DNA of 50,082 nucleotides from CAVPLM01 sp964497095 (lineage in GTDB: Bacteria; Actinomycetota; Thermoleophilia; RBG-16-64-13). The notes beneath the pieces are model-generated. The model ran no database searches. It had not been told where the DNA came from and saw only the letters and a list, made by a program, of their open reading frames with translations. The translations under genes were made by a program, and so were the position numbers. Positions 17,456-25,814 of this stretch are shown one piece after another; positions within the stretch are counted from its first letter, which is position 1, and the number at the start of each line of letters is the position of its first letter. The DNA is taken from assembly GCA_964497095.1 (NCBI GenBank), contig CAZCCL010000007.1, positions 1 through 50,082 on the forward strand, in the 5' to 3' direction.

Positions 17456-17926
17456 ATGACGGACGAGGAACCGCATTTCCTGGAGCTTCTCATCGAACAC
17501 GAATCGGTGGTCGGGCGGCTCTACGAGGTCTTCGCCTCACTGTTTCCGGATCGCGAGCAATTCTGGCGCTCCTTGGCGGCAGCGGAGCAGATGCACGCCG
17601 AGAAGCTTGGAGAGCTTGGCTCCGAGCCTTCCATCAGCAGGTGGCTGTCGCACGAGAGTGGGCTTAGACCTCAGGCGATCAAGTCGTCGATCGGGTATGT
17701 AGAGAGTCAGACAAAGAGGGCTCAGGAGGGGAGACTCAGCTCGCTGCAGGCGCTCTCGATCGCCAAGGATCTCGAAAACGCCCTTATCGAGGAGCAGTTC
17801 TCGCGAATGGGTGGCTCGGTCCATGTCGAGGCCGGCCCGATCCTTAGGCAGCTCGCGGTGGAGACGGAGGCCCACCGCAAGACGCTCGCGGAAGCGCTCG
17901 AAGTCGAAAGACGCTCGCGTCTGTAG
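17456..17926 (+). CDS. Ferritin/rubrerythrin-like four-helix protein
   Basis: A 156-residue all-helical protein. Likely metal-binding residues are in LLIEHESVVGRLYEVF (Glu), AAAEQMHAEKLGEL (Glu...His, the ExxH of ferritin-like folds), DLENALIEEQF (Glu) and VETEAHRKTL (Glu...His). No rubredoxin Cys motif is present. The role, iron handling or oxidative stress, is inferred from the fold only. It is 43 bases downstream of the formyl-THF gene and may belong to the same transcript. Confidence 0.6.
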   Translation: MTDEEPHFLELLIEHESVVGRLYEVFASLFPDREQFWRSLAAAEQMHAEKLGELGSEPSISRWLSHESGLRPQAIKSSIGYVESQTKRAQEGRLSSLQALSIAKDLENALIEEQFSRMGGSVHVEAGPILRQLAVETEAHRKTLAEALEVERRSRL

Positions 17927-18498
17927 CGCGCTGTCGGGTGACTTCCGTGCGCGTTCGGTATGCCAGTGGGATCGAGGTCGAGCATGGTTTCACCTCTGAG
18001 GAGTGCGTCGCCCAGCCCCCTCGATCCCGGCACGTGCCGCGTGGTCTCGGAGGGCATGGGCGTGCTCTTCCAGCATGCACCCCTGCTCAGCAGGCTTCTG
18101 GAAGTAGACAGAAGCTGATCGACTCACAATCGTCATAAGGAGCTTGGTTTGGCGATCGCGTTCGGCATACTCATCGTCCTGCATGGTCAATCAGACGGCC
18201 GAGCAGGCGTGACCGGTCCGGGGGAGGTTGATCGAGAAGGGTCTGATCCATGCGCCGGGTCACGGCCATGCAGAATGCATAGTCCACCGCCCTCTAAGAA
18301 CGACCTCTAGTTCGACAGACGTATGCTTTGGCGCCACACCGATATGGCGGAAGTTGAGGATTGGATGCTCACCTTCCGGAAGGAGTACGTTGTGCCGTAT
18401 GCTGCAGCTGGGCGCGATAGAGTTCCGTAGGCGGGTACTGCTGGGCGGTTCCGCCGCAAAGAAATGTGTTTTCGAGAGTGAGCTGAGAGACCAAGAGC
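17927..18498. other. 572-base stretch without a supported gene
   Basis: Short open frames exist on both strands (for example minus 17990-18190 and plus 18228-18560), but none has a recognisable family, a good ribosome site or consistent codon use. The composition drifts towards lower GC on approach to the SWIM gene, so this may be the left flank of an acquired island. Confidence 0.5.
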
Positions 18499-20406
18499 AT
18501 GCCGAAAAAGAAAAGACACACGAGCCAATTCGAAGACCTGACCTGGGACGACCTCAATGAATGGGCCGGCAGCAAAATCGTGTCCAGGGGCCGGAGCTAC
18601 CAACAACAGGGGCGCGTGTCAGAATTAGCGCAAACAGAAGACGACGCTCTGGTCGCGTGGGTGGATGGCTCGGATCGTTATGCCACCAAGGTCGATACGG
18701 ACGCTGATGGCATGCCTGGTTCTATCTGCACCTGCCCCTACGAATGCGACTGTAAGCACGGTGTTGCCGTGGTGCTTGAGTATCTGGAACGAGTTGAGCA
18801 CAACCGGCGCGTTCCCCAAGCGGGCAGGGGCGATGAACGTCTTGAGCTCTTGGCGGATGAGGATCGGGCCGATGAAGCCGGCGAAAACGAAATCGCCTTA
18901 TTGTACGATGCCGGCCAGGAGATTGCCGCCTTTGTGAAGGGCAAGTCCAAGGCGCAGCTCATCGGGCTGGTCCAGGAAATAGCTGAACAGTACCCGGAGA
19001 TCGCGCAAGATCTAGCCGACCGGCGGCGGATAGTCTCCGGCGATAGCCAAACGCTGGTGACACGCCTGCGTCGGGAGATCCGCGACATCGGCGCTGAGCC
19101 CGCCTGGCAGAACTACTGGCATGGTGAGGGCCATGCGCCGGACTACTCCGGGATTCGCAAGAAGCTTGAAGTGCTGCTCAAGGAGGGGCATGCCAATGAG
19201 GTGCTGATTCTGGGCCAGGAGTTGGTGACTACCGGCACCCGCCAGGTGGAGGAAAGCCACGACGAGGGCGAAACCGCCGGGGAAATTGCGGGCTGCATGC
19301 CGGTGATCGTCGAGGCACTGGATCAGTCGCCTCTTGATTGCGCCGACAAGTTGAGCTGGGCCCTGGACGCCGTGCTCAAGGACGAATATGAAGTGTGCGA
19401 GGCCTTAGTGGAGTACCTCCAGCGGCGACATCCTCCATCCTCCTGGCAGGCGCTGACCGACCGGCTGCTGGCCCGTTTGCACGATCTCAAAAGCCCCGAG
19501 GGCGCCGACGAGTTCAGCCGCGACTATGCCCGCGACCGGCTCAGCAACTGGGCCATCTACGCCATGGAGCGCGCCGGCCGACAAGACGAGATCATTCCGC
19601 TGTGCGAAGCCGAAGCCACAAGGACAAGTAGTTACGGGCGCCTCGTCGAACGGCTGGTTGCGGCGAGGCGCTACGAGGACGCTGAGCGCTGGATTCAGGA
19701 AGGGCTTCGGGCCACGAAGGAAAAATGGCCCGGCCTTGCCGCCGGGCTACGCGATCGACTGCGGGAAATTCGAGCGCTGGAAAAGAACTGGCCGGCCGTG
19801 GCGGCGATGCAGGCGGAAGAATTTGTGCGCCGTCCCTCGCGAAAAGCCTTCAGGGACTGCAAGGGAGCTTCCAGCAAGGTCAAAGCCTGGCCCACGGTGC
19901 GCGAATGCCTATTGGGCTACCTCGAAAAGGGAGATCTGCCCTGGGAGCAGGAAGGCTGGCCGCTCCCGGAAACCCACCTCGACGCACCGGCAACGGGACA
20001 AAAGGACCGTTTCCCCATGGTGGGGGACCTCATCTGTATTGCCATTCTGGAAAAGAAGCCCGATGAGGTGCTGCGCTGGTACGATCGGCTTCCCCAAGAG
20101 CGATTCGGGTGGTATGGAGTTGACGAAGATGAGATCGCCACTGCTGTTCAAACCCACGCGCCGGATCGGGCGGTGGCCATCTGGCAGAAAAAGGCCGAGC
20201 GGCTGATCGCCCAGGTCAAGCCCAGTGCATACCAGGAGGCGGCCAAGTATCTTCGGAAAGCGGGGGCGGTGATGGCCCGGCAGAAAGAGAAGGAGCAGTG
20301 GGACGAGTACCTGCTGGATCTGAGGGAAACGCACGCCCGTAAACGCCGCCTGATGGAAATCCTGGATGGTCTGGAGGGAAAACCGATCATAAGTAAGAAG
20401 CGCTGA
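18499..20406 (+). CDS. SWIM zinc-finger domain protein
   Basis: A 635-residue protein. The SWIM motif CxCxnCxH is at 77-87 (CTCPYECDCKH), with the family strand/helix before it (SRGRSYQQQGRVSEL). The rest, 150-620, is mostly helical with repeat-like pairs (YGRLVERLVAARRYEDAERW, AIYAMERAGRQDEIIPLCEA), suggesting a TPR/HEAT-like solenoid. SWIM domains bind DNA or protein; many bacterial cases accompany SNF2 helicases, but none is here. Codon use is less GC-biased at third positions than in its neighbours, consistent with lateral transfer. It borders the decayed gene block at 20.4-22.0 kb. Confidence 0.8.
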   Translation: MPKKKRHTSQFEDLTWDDLNEWAGSKIVSRGRSYQQQGRVSELAQTEDDALVAWVDGSDRYATKVDTDADGMPGSICTCPYECDCKHGVAVVLEYLERVEHNRRVPQAGRGDERLELLADEDRADEAGENEIALLYDAGQEIAAFVKGKSKAQLIGLVQEIAEQYPEIAQDLADRRRIVSGDSQTLVTRLRREIRDIGAEPAWQNYWHGEGHAPDYSGIRKKLEVLLKEGHANEVLILGQELVTTGTRQVEESHDEGETAGEIAGCMPVIVEALDQSPLDCADKLSWALDAVLKDEYEVCEALVEYLQRRHPPSSWQALTDRLLARLHDLKSPEGADEFSRDYARDRLSNWAIYAMERAGRQDEIIPLCEAEATRTSSYGRLVERLVAARRYEDAERWIQEGLRATKEKWPGLAAGLRDRLREIRALEKNWPAVAAMQAEEFVRRPSRKAFRDCKGASSKVKAWPTVRECLLGYLEKGDLPWEQEGWPLPETHLDAPATGQKDRFPMVGDLICIAILEKKPDEVLRWYDRLPQERFGWYGVDEDEIATAVQTHAPDRAVAIWQKKAERLIAQVKPSAYQEAAKYLRKAGAVMARQKEKEQWDEYLLDLRETHARKRRLMEILDGLEGKPIISKKR

Positions 20407-20476
20407 CAACCAGGTCTTCCTATGCACAACCGCGAAATGAAGATGAGAATCCCGGCAAGAACAACTGATCTGCCGA

Positions 20477-20551
20477 ACATTGCGCTACTTCGACACCACG
20501 CCTCAGTTCTGGCTGGGTCTCCTAACAAGCGCACCCGGCGGATCGCAGTGA
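20477..20551 (+). pseudogene. HigA-like antitoxin fragment
   Basis: A 24-codon open stretch ending at TGA 20549-20551. It contains LRYFDTTPQFWLGLL, matching the conserved 'RYFGTsPeFWLNLQ' end of the HigA/VapI XRE antitoxin helix-turn-helix domain. No start or helix-turn-helix is left upstream; a stop lies at 20444-20446 in this frame. I read it as a remnant of a HigBA module. Confidence 0.55.
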
Positions 20552-20553
20552 AC

Positions 20554-20691
20554 ATGTAGACTGACGACGACATCCGCACCTACTGCCGAATCGTAACGGC
20601 CCTTGGCCGCACGATCGATATCCAGGAAGAGATCGATGCGCTCTATCCGGCCGTCGAAGGCGATACGCTCGTTGCCCTCGGCGCGGACTAA
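20554..20691 (+). pseudogene. Unidentified gene remnant
   Basis: After ATG 20554 there is an immediate TAG. The same frame then stays open for 43 codons to TAA 20689-20691, with protein-like composition (DDDIRTYCRIVTALGRTIDI, then EEIDALYPAVEGDTLVAL). It may be the end of a broken gene or a gene with a mutated second codon. The family is not recognised. Confidence 0.35.
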
Positions 20692-20721
20692 GGAACGTAA
20701 GCTGCGGAAGGAGATGAGGTC

Positions 20722-21069
20722 GTGGCGCTCAACGAGCTGGAGTTGAAGCAGATCCACCGCACGGTTGGTGAGTTGTGCAGGCGACAAACGCCGCCCAAAC
20801 ACGCGGACGAGCTTCGGTTTGTCTATGACGTCGAAGGCCACGCCGTTTCGATCTACGAGGAGCGGCCCCCGTGGGATGGGACACCGGGCGACTGGACGCG
20901 TGTGGGTGTTGCGAGATTCATGTAAAAGCTTACGCGCGGGGAGTGGACGCTCTACTGGATGCGCCGGGATCTGAAGTGGCACGCGTATGAACTTGCCGCC
21001 CCGAGCCATGATCTGGCGGCGCTGGTGCGCATCGTGGAAGAAGACGAGTGCTGCGCCTTCGTCGGCTAG
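20722..21069 (+). pseudogene. DUF3024 protein interrupted by an in-frame stop
   Basis: Starting at GTG 20722 after GGAGATGAGG, the first 67 codons give MALNELELKQIHRTVGEL and YDVEGHAVSIYEERPPWD, typical of DUF3024. TAA at 20923-20925 stops it. The same frame continues for 47 codons with the expected second half (GEWTLYWMRRDLKWHAYEL, LVRIVEEDECCAFVG) to TAG 21067-21069. One nonsense change therefore breaks a full-length gene of about 115 residues. The function of DUF3024 is unknown. Confidence 0.8.
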
Positions 21070-21115
21070 GGCCAGTTCAAGCATCCTTGAGATACAATGG
21101 TCGCGGAGGTTCGAG

Positions 21116-21426
21116 ATGGTCGCTGTCATCGAAGATGAACGCGAAGCAATCGCCGAAACATGTCAGAAATACGGTGTACCGTGGCTGTACGTCTTCGGCT
21201 CGGCATTGGGGGCGGTGGCTTCCCCGGCCGCGAGAGTGACGTCGATCTCCTTGTGGAGTTTGGACCCATGGACGGACACTCCAAGGCGCACGCCTATTTC
21301 GGCATGCTTGAGGAACTACGCGCAATCCCTGGCACCGAAGTCGATCTTGTCATGACCGGTGCCGTCAAGAACCGCTACATCCTGCGGGACATCGAGCGCA
21401 CCAGGCAGATGTTCTATGCCGCGTAG
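21116..21426 (+). pseudogene. MNT-type nucleotidyltransferase with a one-base frameshift
   Basis: ATG 21116 has GGAGG 6 bases upstream and gives AETCQKYGVPWLYVFGSALG. The rest of the domain (GRESDVDLLVEFGPMDGH, GTEVDLVMTGAVKNRYILRD, ERTRQMFYAA) lies in another frame. The two join if the run of five G at 21208-21212 had six, restoring the GSx(n)DxD active site. MNT proteins usually pair with HepT as toxin-antitoxin; no HepT follows. TACAAT at 21093-21098 is a possible -10 box. Confidence 0.78.
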
Positions 21427-21523
21427 CCCCGAGGCATGCATCGCCCAAGTCACAGTGGCGGGAAATGAGGTTTTTTGGTCGTACAATGGGTGGAGGCAGT
21501 GCAAGGATGCGAGGTGAGCTAGG

Positions 21524-21748
21524 ATGACGATCGACGAACTCAAGCGCCAGGTGTTGGGCCTCGACGCACACGACAGGGCAGGCCTGGCCAAGGATCTGCC
21601 GGATAGTCTTGACGACCTTTCTGAAGCCGAGATCGAGCAGTTGTGGCTTGATGAGGCCCTGCGGCGTCACGAGGAAGTCGTCTCCGGCAGGGTCGAGACC
21701 GTGTCACTGGAGGAGGCGCTCTCTGAGGCGCGCGCTGAGTGCCAGTGA
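21524..21748 (+). CDS. Addiction-module antitoxin (Unstab_antitox, TIGR02574-like)
   Basis: A 74-residue acidic protein. IDELKRQVLGLDAHDRAGLA followed by LPDSLDDL and EIEQLWLDEALRRHEEVVSG is the classical PF09720-type antitoxin, with the SLEEALSEARA tail. It is normally paired with a RelE/ParE toxin, and the next gene is such a toxin, overlapping by GTGA. The antitoxin frame is intact while the toxin is broken, so selection to keep it should be weak. TACAAT at 21482-21487 may be its -10 box. Confidence 0.82.
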   Translation: MTIDELKRQVLGLDAHDRAGLAKDLPDSLDDLSEAEIEQLWLDEALRRHEEVVSGRVETVSLEEALSEARAECQ

Positions 21749-22040
21749 GTCGTCGGGTCAGGCTCCACCCGGCCGCTCGACGAGAACTGCGGGAGGCCGC
21801 CGCCTTCTATGAGTTCGAGCGCTCTGGATTGGGCTCGGCGTTCGTCGACGACTTCGAGCAGGCAACGGCGCACGTTCTACTTCTACCCGAATCATCGCCC
21901 GTGACCCGGGGACCCACGCGCAAGAAACTCATGGCGAGGTTTCCTTATGGGTCATCTATTCGCTGGTGAACGATGATGTGGTGGTGCTGGCAGTAGCTCA
22001 CAACAGTCGTCGCCCGTTCTACTGGCAGGACCGCCTGTGA
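21745..22040 (+). pseudogene. RelE/ParE-family toxin with a one-base frameshift
   Basis: GTG 21745 overlaps the antitoxin stop. The frame encodes RRVRLHPAARRELREAAAFY and SAFVDDFEQATAHVLLLPES, then RFPYG, and runs off to TGA soon after. The correct end (VIYSLVNDDVVVLAVAHNSR, RPFYWQDRL) is in another frame, stopping at TGA 22038-22040. Adding one G to the GGG at 21949-21951 joins both halves into a normal toxin of about 98 residues. The toxin is therefore probably inactive, unless this is a sequencing error. Confidence 0.8.
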
Positions 22041-22307
22041 CTGGGCAGAAGACCACCCCTATCCGCCTGGCTTGCGGAGGATGAGGCCGCACTCACTGTC
22101 GGTCTTGGTGATCGCGTTGGGCTCGTGGGGCTTGACCAGGAAGCTCGACCTGTTCTCGACTTCGTACGAGGTGGACGCAGACTGCCCTTGCTGGCTTGGC
22201 TTCGCGCCGCTCTGAGCCGGCCCCGCTTCCCACTCCCTGTCCGATACGCTACGATAGGTCGACCTTTAATCGAGCCCCGTGAGGCCGAAAGGAAGAGTGG
22301 CTGACGC

Positions 22308-25300
22308 ATGCCCCGCCGCACCGATATCCGCAAGATCCTCCTGCTCGGCTCCGGTCCCATCGTCATCGGTCAGGCCTGCGAGTTCGACTATTCCGGCACC
22401 CAAGCCTGCAAGGTCCTCATGGAGGAAGGCTACGAGGTGGTCCTGGTCAACTCCAACCCGGCCACCATCATGACCGACCCGTCGTTCTCCCACCGCACCT
22501 ACATCGAGCCCCTGGCCCCGGAACTGGTGGCGAAGATCATCGAGGTCGAGCGGCCGGACGCTCTTCTTCCCACATTGGGCGGTCAGACCGCCCTCAACTT
22601 GGCCGTGGCCCTCTTTGAGGACGGCACCCTGGAGAAGTACGGTGCTGAGCTGATCGGGGCCGACTACGCCGCCATCCGGCGGGCCGAAGCCCGGGACGAG
22701 TTTCGGGAGACCATGGCTTCCATCGGCCTGCGCGTGCCCGACAGCGCGGTGGTGAAGAGCTTGTCCGAAGCCCGGGCGGCGCTCCGCGAAGGACTACGTC
22801 TGCCCCTTATCATCCGGCCGAGCTTCACCCTGGGCGGTCATGGGGGAGGGGTGGCGGCCACCGACCAGGAGTTCGACGGCGTCGTCCAGGCCGGCTTGGA
22901 CGCCTCGCCCACCCACCAGGTGCTGCTGGAGGAGAGCGTCATCGGCTGGAAGGAGTTCGAACTCGAGGTCATGCGCGACCTGAAGGACAACGTGGTCATC
23001 GTCTGCTCCATCGAGAACATCGATCCCATGGGGGTCCACACCGGCGACTCCATCACCGTGGCGCCGCAGCAGACCCTCACCGATGTCCAGTACCAGCGTC
23101 TGCGCGACGCTTCGCTCGCTATCATCCGAGCCATCGGGGTCGAGACCGGTGGCTCCAACATCCAGTTCGCCTTTTCGCCAGAGACGGACGAGTTGGTTGT
23201 CATCGAGATGAACCCCCGCGTCTCCCGTTCCTCGGCGCTTGCTTCCAAGGCCACCGGCTTTCCCATCGCCAAGATCGCGGCCAAGCTGGCCGTCGGCTAC
23301 ACGCTCGACGAGATCGCCAACGACATCACCCGCAAGACGCCGGCCTGCTTCGAGCCCACCATCGACTACGTGGTAGTCAAGACTCCCCGCTGGGCTTTCG
23401 AGAAGTTCCCCTTGGCCGACGCCCGCCTCACCACCCACATGAAGAGCGTGGGGGAGAACATGGCCATCGGCCGCACGTTCAAGGAGGCCTTCCAGAAGTC
23501 CATGCGCTCTCGGGAACTCGACGTCCGCCCCGACATCCCCGACGACAACGAGGCTCTGGTGGCCATGATCGCCATCCCCTCGGCCGAGCGCTACGACCTC
23601 ATCCTCGAGGCCTACCGCCGGGGAGTGACTCTGGAGGCCATCTTCGCGGCCACCCTCATCGATGAGTGGTTCCTCGAAGAGTTGCGGGAGATCGTGGAAG
23701 CTGAAGAGCGCCTCCAGTCTTTCCTTGAAAAGGGCGGTCTTTCCGCTCTACCCCGAGAAGAACTGTGGCACGCGAAGCGGCTGGGGTTCAGCGACGAACA
23801 GATAGCCCGTCTGCTCGAGACCGACGAGGCCGACGTGCGGCAGCGGCGCATTGCCGATGCCGTCATCCCCACCTACAAAGCGGTCGATACCTGCGCGGCC
23901 GAGTTCGAAGCCTACACCCCCTATTTCTACTCCACCTACGAGGAGGAGAACGAAGCCTTGCCCGTCCCCGAAAAGGAATCGGTGATCATCCTGGGGAGCG
24001 GTCCCAATCGCATCGGGCAGGGGATCGAGTTCGACTACTGCTGCGTCCACGCCGTCCAAGAGATGCGCGAGCTGGGCTACCAGGCCATCATGGTGAACTG
24101 TAACCCGGAGACGGTGTCCACCGACTACGACACCTCCGACCGGCTCTATTTCGAGCCCCTGACCTTCGAGGACGTGCTCAACATCATCGAGAACGAGAAG
24201 CCCAAGGGCGTGGTGGTCCAGTTCGGAGGGCAGACGCCGCTCAAGATCGCCGAGCGGTTAGAAGCGGCCGGAGTGCCCATCCTGGGGACGTCGCAGGATG
24301 CCATCGACCTGGCCGAAGACCGGGAGCGTTTCGGCGAGGTGCTGAGGAAGCTGAACCTCAAGGCCCCGCCGTTCGGCACGGTCCGCAACGAGCAGGAGGC
24401 GCTCGCCGTGGCCGAGCGCATCGGCTACCCGGTCCTGGTGCGTCCATCCTATGTTCTCGGTGGCCGGGCCATGGAGATCGTCTATGACAAGGAGAGCCTG
24501 GAGCACTATCTGCGCACCGCCGTGAAGGCGTCCCCGCGCCACCCGGTCCTCATCGACCGGTTCCTCGAGCACTCCACCGAGATCGACGTGGATGCCCTCT
24601 GCGACGGCGAGGACGTGTACATCGGCGCCGTCATGCAGCACGTGGAGGAGGCGGGGATACACTCCGGCGATTCGGCCTGCGTGATCCCCACGGTGTCCCT
24701 GGGGAACGACGCGGTACAGCGTATCGAAGAGCAGACGGCTGCGCTCGCACGCGAGTTGGGCGTCGTCGGACTGATGAACGTTCAGTATGCGGTGCAGCAA
24801 AGCGACCACGGCGGAGCCAGCATCTACGTGCTGGAGGTGAACCCGCGAGGCAGCCGCACCGTGCCGTTCGTGAGCAAGGCTACGGGGGTACCTCTCGCTC
24901 GGATCGCCACCCGGGTCATAGCCGGTGAGAGACTGCGCGACATGGGACTTCCCGGTTGGGAAGAGTCGGTGGGCGCCGGCCGGGTGCCTCGCCGGCGCGA
25001 CCTGGAGCACGTCTCGGTGAAGGAAGTGGTCCTACCCTTCCCTCGATTCCCGGGAGTGGACACCACCCTGGGTCCGGAGATGAAGTCCACGGGGGAGGTG
25101 ATGGGGGTGGGCGCCGACTTCCCGGCGGCTTTTGCCAAAGCCTCCTGGGGCGCCGGCGACCGGCTCCCCGTCGACGGCACGGTCTTCGTTTCGGTGGCCG
25201 ATGCCGAGAAGGACGCCGTCATCCTGATGGCGCTGATGTTGAGCACGCTCGGCTTCAAGATCCTCGCCACCGAGGGCACGCATCGGGCCCTTAACCTCAA

Positions 25301-25814
25301 CGGTATCGACTCGGAGCCTGTCTTGAAGCACACGGTGGGACTGGAGATGAGGGCAGTGATCGAGGCAGGGGGGGCTGTCTCAGATGGTACTTTCGCCTCC
25401 ACAACGTCGGCCGAGGCCGCCGCCGGGCCCATCACCACCGTGGTCGACCTCATCGAGGCCGGACACGTGGATCTCGTCATCAACATCCCGCGCGGACGGG
25501 GAGCCCGCTCCGACGGCTATGAGATCCGACGGGCTGCGCTCCGCAGGGGAGTGCCGACCATGACCAACGCCGCCGCGGCGCACGCGGCCGTCCAGGCTAT
25601 CGCCAGCGCCCGCAGGAACCGGGAAGTCACCGTCGCCTGCCTGCAGGATCTTCACCACCGCTTGGCCGCCTCCGCCGCCTCGGGTAGCGGCGCGGGCGGC
25701 GCTGAGCTTCGCCGAGAGGCCGCCGACCATTCGCGACAAAGCGCGGGCAAGCTCCCGAGCGGCGCCGGATCGGCTCCGGGCGTGCCCGGCCCGCATGGGA
25801 GCAGCGGGTCATGA
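22308..25814 (+). CDS. carB: Carbamoyl-phosphate synthase large subunit
   Basis: A 1168-residue enzyme that makes carbamoyl phosphate from bicarbonate, ammonia and two ATP. Two ATP-grasp halves are visible: KILLLGSGPIVIGQACEFDY at the N-terminus and VIILGSGPNRIGQGIEFDYC at about 560, with RPSFTLGGHGGG and RPSYVLGGRAMEIVYD as their loops. The MGS-like allosteric domain begins near 970 (SVADAEKDAVILMAL). The last 75 residues, after about 1095, are a low-complexity Ala/Gly/Ser tail not usual in the family. The carA partner is not adjacent upstream; the preceding 267 bases (22041-22307) hold nothing I can name. It overlaps pyrK by 4 bases. Confidence 0.96.
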   Translation: MPRRTDIRKILLLGSGPIVIGQACEFDYSGTQACKVLMEEGYEVVLVNSNPATIMTDPSFSHRTYIEPLAPELVAKIIEVERPDALLPTLGGQTALNLAVALFEDGTLEKYGAELIGADYAAIRRAEARDEFRETMASIGLRVPDSAVVKSLSEARAALREGLRLPLIIRPSFTLGGHGGGVAATDQEFDGVVQAGLDASPTHQVLLEESVIGWKEFELEVMRDLKDNVVIVCSIENIDPMGVHTGDSITVAPQQTLTDVQYQRLRDASLAIIRAIGVETGGSNIQFAFSPETDELVVIEMNPRVSRSSALASKATGFPIAKIAAKLAVGYTLDEIANDITRKTPACFEPTIDYVVVKTPRWAFEKFPLADARLTTHMKSVGENMAIGRTFKEAFQKSMRSRELDVRPDIPDDNEALVAMIAIPSAERYDLILEAYRRGVTLEAIFAATLIDEWFLEELREIVEAEERLQSFLEKGGLSALPREELWHAKRLGFSDEQIARLLETDEADVRQRRIADAVIPTYKAVDTCAAEFEAYTPYFYSTYEEENEALPVPEKESVIILGSGPNRIGQGIEFDYCCVHAVQEMRELGYQAIMVNCNPETVSTDYDTSDRLYFEPLTFEDVLNIIENEKPKGVVVQFGGQTPLKIAERLEAAGVPILGTSQDAIDLAEDRERFGEVLRKLNLKAPPFGTVRNEQEALAVAERIGYPVLVRPSYVLGGRAMEIVYDKESLEHYLRTAVKASPRHPVLIDRFLEHSTEIDVDALCDGEDVYIGAVMQHVEEAGIHSGDSACVIPTVSLGNDAVQRIEEQTAALARELGVVGLMNVQYAVQQSDHGGASIYVLEVNPRGSRTVPFVSKATGVPLARIATRVIAGERLRDMGLPGWEESVGAGRVPRRRDLEHVSVKEVVLPFPRFPGVDTTLGPEMKSTGEVMGVGADFPAAFAKASWGAGDRLPVDGTVFVSVADAEKDAVILMALMLSTLGFKILATEGTHRALNLNGIDSEPVLKHTVGLEMRAVIEAGGAVSDGTFASTTSAEAAAGPITTVVDLIEAGHVDLVINIPRGRGARSDGYEIRRAALRRGVPTMTNAAAAHAAVQAIASARRNREVTVACLQDLHHRLAASAASGSGAGGAELRREAADHSRQSAGKLPSGAGSAPGVPGPHGSSGS

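Noticed and set aside
17990..18190. Minus-strand 66-codon frame with HAHALRDHAARAGIEG
   Set aside because: Looks helical but has no ribosome site, no known family and no homologous context; too weak to report as a gene.
20503..21129. 208-codon minus-strand open frame in the decayed cluster
   Set aside because: It is antisense to the DUF3024 and unknown fragments, which have recognisable or protein-like sequence on the plus strand.
22041..22307. Open plus-strand frame before carB that could be a carA remnant
   Set aside because: No glutaminase or CarA motif can be read, and it ends without a family match. I see no supported gene here.
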